Positions 59,974 through 64,000 of a DNA stretch of 64,000 nucleotides are shown one piece after another; within the stretch, counting starts at the first letter, position 1; each line of letters begins with the position of its first letter. The position numbers were made by a program, and so were the translations under genes. Origin of the DNA: Legionella israelensis (GTDB lineage: Bacteria; Pseudomonadota; Gammaproteobacteria; Legionellales; Legionellaceae); contig NZ_CP038273.1 of NCBI RefSeq assembly GCF_004571175.1, positions 1,302,001 through 1,366,000 on the forward strand. The letters run 5' to 3'. Below the pieces are notes generated by a model. It was not told the DNA's origin and made no database searches. It was given only the letters and a program-made list of their open reading frames with translations.

Positions 59974-60843
59974 TTAATCAATAAATCGATCCAGTATCTC
60001 TTCGAGACTGTCCAGGCTGTCATAATGGATGATCAAATTTCCTTTTTCCGATTGTGTTGGTTTTAATTTAATTTTAGCCTGCAAATGCTCGGCCAATCGT
60101 TGGACACGCTCTTTGAAAACAGGTTGAATATCCGGTTTATTCTTAGACTCCTTTTTACCTTCTTTAACTCGCTTGACTAAATGCTCAGTCTCTCTCACCG
60201 ACAACTGTTTGGCGATAATGATTTGCGCCACCTGATGCTGCTGTTCCTCATCAAGAGTCAGCATGGCTCTGGCATGTCCCATATCAAGATCACCGTGTTC
60301 AAGCAAACGTTTAACTTCTGTGGATAAGCTCAACAAACGTAAAAAATTGCTAACAGCAGCCCTTGATTTACTCAGTAAATCAGCAATTTGCTGATGGCTC
60401 AGAGCAAATTCAGAGACCAGTCGCTGCATGGCACGAGCCTGATCAATGGCATTTAGGTCTTCCCTTTGCAAATTTTCCACCAAGGCCATGGCCATGGCTG
60501 TCTCATCATCCACCTGCCGTAAAATCACCGGCACTTCCGTTAATCCAGCCAGTTTAGCCGCACGCCAGCGACGTTCACCAGCAATGATTTCATAGCAACC
60601 GTTACTGATTTCCCGAACCAGTAAGGGTTGCAATACGCCTTGTTGTTTAATGGAGGCAGCCAGTTCCTGCAACGGTGTTTCTTCAATTTCAGCCCGTGGC
60701 TGATATTTTCCAGGCTGCAGACAGCTCACATCTAATCTTAAAGAGCTTTCTGCAGGATTTTGAGGCGACATCATCGCATGGGATTGTCCCAGTAAAGCTG
60801 AAAGATTCCGACCCAAGCTGCTGCGTTTAACCGTCATAACCAC
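59974..60843 (-). CDS. parB: Chromosome partitioning protein ParB
   Basis: Binds parS sites and, as a CTP-dependent clamp, spreads along the chromosome. The protein has 289 residues. The CTP-binding signature GERRWRAAKLAG is preceded by LQPLLVREI, and LVENLQREDLNAIDQARAM is the ParB core. A helix-turn-helix SHQQIADLLSKSRAAVSNFLRLL follows (quoted in part as QQIADLLSKSRAAVSNFLR). The C-terminal dimer domain is present. It lies 7 bp after parA. Confidence 0.95.
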   Translation of the reverse strand: MVMTVKRSSLGRNLSALLGQSHAMMSPQNPAESSLRLDVSCLQPGKYQPRAEIEETPLQELAASIKQQGVLQPLLVREISNGCYEIIAGERRWRAAKLAGLTEVPVILRQVDDETAMAMALVENLQREDLNAIDQARAMQRLVSEFALSHQQIADLLSKSRAAVSNFLRLLSLSTEVKRLLEHGDLDMGHARAMLTLDEEQQHQVAQIIIAKQLSVRETEHLVKRVKEGKKESKNKPDIQPVFKERVQRLAEHLQAKIKLKPTQSEKGNLIIHYDSLDSLEEILDRFID

Positions 60844-60850
60844 CTCAAAA

Positions 60851-61621
60851 TTAGCCTGCTACCGTTTGTTTGTTAAGGATTTCAGATGCCAATACCATGT
60901 AGGCTGCTGCACCAGGGGAATTCTTATCATATTGGAGGGCCGGCATGCCATGACTGGGTGCCTCGGCGAGCCTGACATTCCGGGGCACGACTGTGCGGTA
61001 AACCCGATGATTAAAATAATCCAACAGCTGTCTTGAAACCTCTGCACACAGGCGATTACGTGCATCATACATGGTACGCAACACGCCTTCTATATGTAAG
61101 CGCGGATTGACAGAGGCTTTTACCTGGTCAATGGTAGACATCAAAGCAGCCAGTCCTTCAAGGGCGTAATACTCGCACTGCATTGGAATCAATACTGAAT
61201 CCGCGGCCACAAGAGCATTGATGGTTAAGGTGTTTAAGGCAGGCGGACAATCAATTAAAACAAAATGATAGGCTGATTTTACAGGCTGTAAAGCTTTAAA
61301 AAGAAAGGTTTCTCGATGGTTGCGCTCCATCAGACTGACTTCAGCCACGGTCAAATCACCGTTAGCAGGAAGCAAATCAAAACCACAAGCGGTGGTTAAA
61401 CAGGCTTGTTCGGCAAGACAATCTCTGAGCAATACGTCATTCATGCTATGGACCAGCTGATTTTTATCCACGCCACAGCCCATGGTGGCATTTCCCTGAG
61501 GATCCAGGTCAACCAATAGCACCTGCTGGCGATTGGCAGCGATGGATGCCGCCAGATTAATGGCTGTTGTGGTTTTACCTACACCGCCTTTTTGGTTTGC
61601 AATGGCTATGACTTTCGCCAT
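60851..61621 (-). CDS. parA: Chromosome partitioning ATPase ParA
   Basis: Walker-type ATPase that segregates the origin region with ParB. The protein has 256 residues (chromosomal Soj size). The deviant Walker A motif KGGVGKTTT (about 11-19) is intact. DLDPQGNATMG and LIDCPPAL (Walker B) follow. It is co-transcribed with rsmG and parB. Confidence 0.96.
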   Translation of the reverse strand: MAKVIAIANQKGGVGKTTTAINLAASIAANRQQVLLVDLDPQGNATMGCGVDKNQLVHSMNDVLLRDCLAEQACLTTACGFDLLPANGDLTVAEVSLMERNHRETFLFKALQPVKSAYHFVLIDCPPALNTLTINALVAADSVLIPMQCEYYALEGLAALMSTIDQVKASVNPRLHIEGVLRTMYDARNRLCAEVSRQLLDYFNHRVYRTVVPRNVRLAEAPSHGMPALQYDKNSPGAAAYMVLASEILNKQTVAG

Positions 61622-61654
61622 AATACATATTTCCTTAGTTTGGTTATCAATAAC

Positions 61655-62266
61655 TCATGAGTCAATAAGAACACAGCAACGTTCAGCCTCAATGCCTTCC
61701 ACCGTGTAACAACGTACCGTATAAGAATAGGCCAACTGTCTTAATTCATTTTCCGGATAACGACCTTTCATAGCAAGCCAGATTCCCTGCTTCGCTAATA
61801 AATGGCGAGTCCAGCGGATCATTTGTTCAAGACTGCTGAATGCCCGGCTTATTACTGTATCAAAACCTTGAGCAGGGCGGTAGTTCTCGGCACGATTTTG
61901 CTCAATTTGAACATTCGTTAAGGATAGTTGACGCTTGACTTCCTGAAGAAAACGAATTTTTTTGCCATTACTGTCCAACAACACAAATTGACGGTCAGGA
62001 TGGGTAACAGCAAGCGGAATGCCTGGTAAACCGGCCCCTGTACCGACATCAATGAGACGTTTCCCTTTAAGCCAGGGAGAAATGGCAAGACTGTCCATGA
62101 TGTGTCTGTCCAGCATTGTTTCTATCTCACGAACAGCAGTTAAATTATAAGCCTGGTTCCATTTGTTCAGCAAATATAAATAAAGAATGAGTTTATCGCT
62201 GTACTGCTCAAAACCGAATGGCTTTAATCGCTTATTCAGTTTCAGCATTAAATCCGTCTCGTTCAT
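61655..62266 (-). CDS. rsmG: 16S rRNA (guanine527-N7)-methyltransferase
   Basis: Methylates G527 of 16S rRNA (GidB). The protein has 203 residues. SAM motifs: [31 protein letters not shown], and [15 protein letters not shown]. Its ATG overlaps the mnmG stop (ATGA). Loss in many bacteria gives low-level streptomycin resistance. Confidence 0.96.
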   Translation of the reverse strand: MNETDLMLKLNKRLKPFGFEQYSDKLILYLYLLNKWNQAYNLTAVREIETMLDRHIMDSLAISPWLKGKRLIDVGTGAGLPGIPLAVTHPDRQFVLLDSNGKKIRFLQEVKRQLSLTNVQIEQNRAENYRPAQGFDTVISRAFSSLEQMIRWTRHLLAKQGIWLAMKGRYPENELRQLAYSYTVRCYTVEGIEAERCCVLIDS

Positions 62267-64000
62267 GCGCTTAAATTTCGCTTTTTCAAATGAACCAAAA
62301 GCAGGGACAATGCCGCCGGTGTCACACCAGAAATACGGCCTGCCTGAGCCAGTGATACAGGTTTAATCTGATTCAGCTTCTGCACCACCTCCGCGGATAA
62401 ACCTATGACTTCAGCGTAATCAAGTGAGGCTGGCAAGCGCAGGTTTTCATGCTTGCGCAATCGTTCTATTTCCATCTGTTGTCGTTCAATATAACCGGCA
62501 TACTTGGTCTGAATGTTAACTTGCTCTGCCACTTCTTTAGAGAGCTCGGGCAACTCCAAATCTTTTAAAGCCAATAAATGCTGGTAATGAATTTCCGGGC
62601 GTTTCAGAAATTCCGCCGCACGGCAGTCATGCTGCAGCGGTTTTTCAAGTATATCTTGCAGGAAAGCATTATGGTTGACTCTTACATGAGTACTGTCAAG
62701 TTGTTTTTTAGCCTGCTCAATGGCTTCTCGTTTCGCACAAAAACGCTGCCATCGCTCCTCATTGACCATGTGCAGTTGTCGTCCTTTTTCCGTCAACCGC
62801 AAATCAGCATTATCTTCTCGCAACAAAAGACGATATTCAGCTCTTGAGGTAAACATTCGATAAGGCTCTTGCGTTCCGCAGGTAATTAAGTCATCGATGA
62901 GAACACCGATATAGGCTTCATCACGTCTTGGGCACCAAAGTTCCTGTTCTTGCACCCACAGGGCAGCATTCATTCCGGCAATCAAGCCCTGAGCTGCAGC
63001 CTCCTCATAGCCGGTAGTGCCATTGATTTGACCGGCAAAAAAAAGATTGGCGATCACTTTGGTTTGCAGAAAAGAAGTCAGTCCGCGCGGGTCAAAATAA
63101 TCATATTCAATGGCATAGCCTGGTCGTGTGATATGAGCCTGTTCAAACCCTTTAATGGTTCTTACAAACTGAACCTGAACTTCAAAAGGCAGGCTGGTGG
63201 AGATACCATTGGGATAAAGTTCCTGACTAGTCAATCCCTCCGGCTCAACAAAAATCTGATGAGATAACTTATCGGCAAAACGAACCACTTTATCTTCAAT
63301 GGAAGGACAGTAACGGGGTCCCACGCCTTCGATGTTCCCTGAATACATGGCTGACAGATGAAGGTTATTCTGAATGATCTCATGGGTTGCTTCCGTCGTG
63401 GAAGTGATATGGCAGGGTACCTGCTTTGGATGATCACTGACCTCCCCAAGAAAAGAAAACACGGGAACAGGAGTATCGCCAGGTTGTATCGTCATCTGGC
63501 TGAAATCCACCGTTTTTCCATCAATGCGCGGTGGTGTCCCCGTTTTTAGCCGCCCTACGGGTAATTGCATTTCACGCAATCGCTGGGCCAAGGCAATGGC
63601 CGGAGGATCACCTGCACGCCCACCGGCTGACTGGACTTTTCCGATATGAATCTTACCGCCAAGAAAGGTTCCCACGGTCAGGACCACCGAACGAGCGTAT
63701 AGCTTCAGCCCCATCTGGGTAACCACACCAATGACTTGCTCCTTCTCTATCAGCAAATCATCTACGGCTTGCTGAAATAAAGTGAGATTTGGCTGGCTTT
63801 GCAAGGCTTCTCTTATCGCCTGACGATACAAAACACGATCCGCCTGAGCACGGGTTGCTCTTACGGCGGGTCCTTTAGAAGCATTTAAAATACGGAATTG
63901 TATTCCGGCCTTATCGGCTGCTTTGGCCATGATGCCATCGAGCGCATCAATTTCTTTTACCAAATGCCCCTTGCCAATGCCACCAATGGCCGGATTACAG
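62263..64000 (-). CDS. mnmG: tRNA uridine 5-carboxymethylaminomethyl modification enzyme MnmG, N-terminus outside window
   Basis: FAD-binding subunit of the MnmE-MnmG pair that modifies U34 of tRNAs. About 579 of the usual 620-630 residues are visible. The first ~50, with the FAD GxGxxG motif, lie past the right edge; the visible frame begins with [21 protein letters not shown], a conserved MnmG segment. Other motifs: [37 protein letters not shown] and the [20 protein letters not shown] signature. It is the first visible gene of the mnmG-rsmG-parA-parB operon, usually close to oriC. Confidence 0.96.
   Translation of the reverse strand, partial: CNPAIGGIGKGHLVKEIDALDGIMAKAADKAGIQFRILNASKGPAVRATRAQADRVLYRQAIREALQSQPNLTLFQQAVDDLLIEKEQVIGVVTQMGLKLYARSVVLTVGTFLGGKIHIGKVQSAGGRAGDPPAIALAQRLREMQLPVGRLKTGTPPRIDGKTVDFSQMTIQPGDTPVPVFSFLGEVSDHPKQVPCHITSTTEATHEIIQNNLHLSAMYSGNIEGVGPRYCPSIEDKVVRFADKLSHQIFVEPEGLTSQELYPNGISTSLPFEVQVQFVRTIKGFEQAHITRPGYAIEYDYFDPRGLTSFLQTKVIANLFFAGQINGTTGYEEAAAQGLIAGMNAALWVQEQELWCPRRDEAYIGVLIDDLITCGTQEPYRMFTSRAEYRLLLREDNADLRLTEKGRQLHMVNEERWQRFCAKREAIEQAKKQLDSTHVRVNHNAFLQDILEKPLQHDCRAAEFLKRPEIHYQHLLALKDLELPELSKEVAEQVNIQTKYAGYIERQQMEIERLRKHENLRLPASLDYAEVIGLSAEVVQKLNQIKPVSLAQAGRISGVTPAALSLLLVHLKKRNLSA

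Overview
This window comes from a Legionella-type gammaproteobacterium, probably a species other than L. pneumophila. The evidence is the moderately low GC content, the order of the housekeeping genes, and the scatter of large coiled-coil or otherwise unrecognised proteins and eukaryote-like enzymes between conserved operons. Most of it is core chromosome. Accessory material is concentrated at about 22-24.5 kb, 31-35 kb, 36.2-41 kb and 50.8-56.2 kb.

Positions 1-29.8 kb are the ribosome-biogenesis/cell-envelope supercluster also known from E. coli. Read along the minus strand, the order is rlmE, ftsH, folP, glmM, [tpiA], secG, tRNA-Leu(GAG), [nuoA-N], initiator tRNA, rimP, nusA, infB, rbfA, truB, with yhbY divergent from rlmE. 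Compared with E. coli, two blocks have been inserted. One is tpiA plus a plus-strand 790-residue coiled-coil protein, at the place where L. pneumophila carries the Dot/Icm effector LepA. The other is the complete 14-gene nuo operon, which lies between the two tRNA genes.

From 29.9 to 37.2 kb come a small membrane protein, a cystathionine beta-synthase core resembling the eukaryotic enzyme, an OTU-like protein whose catalytic residues appear replaced, a membrane alpha/beta hydrolase, an overlapping pair (coiled-coil membrane protein plus a membrane-anchored DOT1-like methyltransferase), ihfB, dcd, a palindromic repeat element and fur. From 37.2 to 42.3 kb the usually convergent bamE and ratA-rnfH are separated by an accessory insert. 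The insert holds a PQQ-type beta-propeller protein and a small gene cut by an insertion sequence; removing the IS and one target-site copy restores its frame exactly.

From 42.5 to 49.7 kb come cfa, a thioesterase and the conserved rppH-ptsP-(TauE-like)-lgt-thyA cluster. From 49.7 to 56.2 kb come asparaginase, two unrecognised Legionella-style proteins, a double-length YhhQ/VUT-like transporter and CorA. From 56.3 kb to the end come metG-rnfB-nth (with a short MetG and a soluble orphan RnfB), ubiX, and the origin-proximal type mnmG-rsmG-parA-parB operon, cut by the window edge in mnmG.

No CRISPR array, prophage or rRNA was seen. The most interesting leads are the IS-interrupted gene, the DOT1-like methyltransferase pair, the OTU-like predicted pseudo-enzyme, the LepA-position effector candidate and the structured repeat upstream of fur/dcd. 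Family assignments rest on motifs read by eye; no database search was run.
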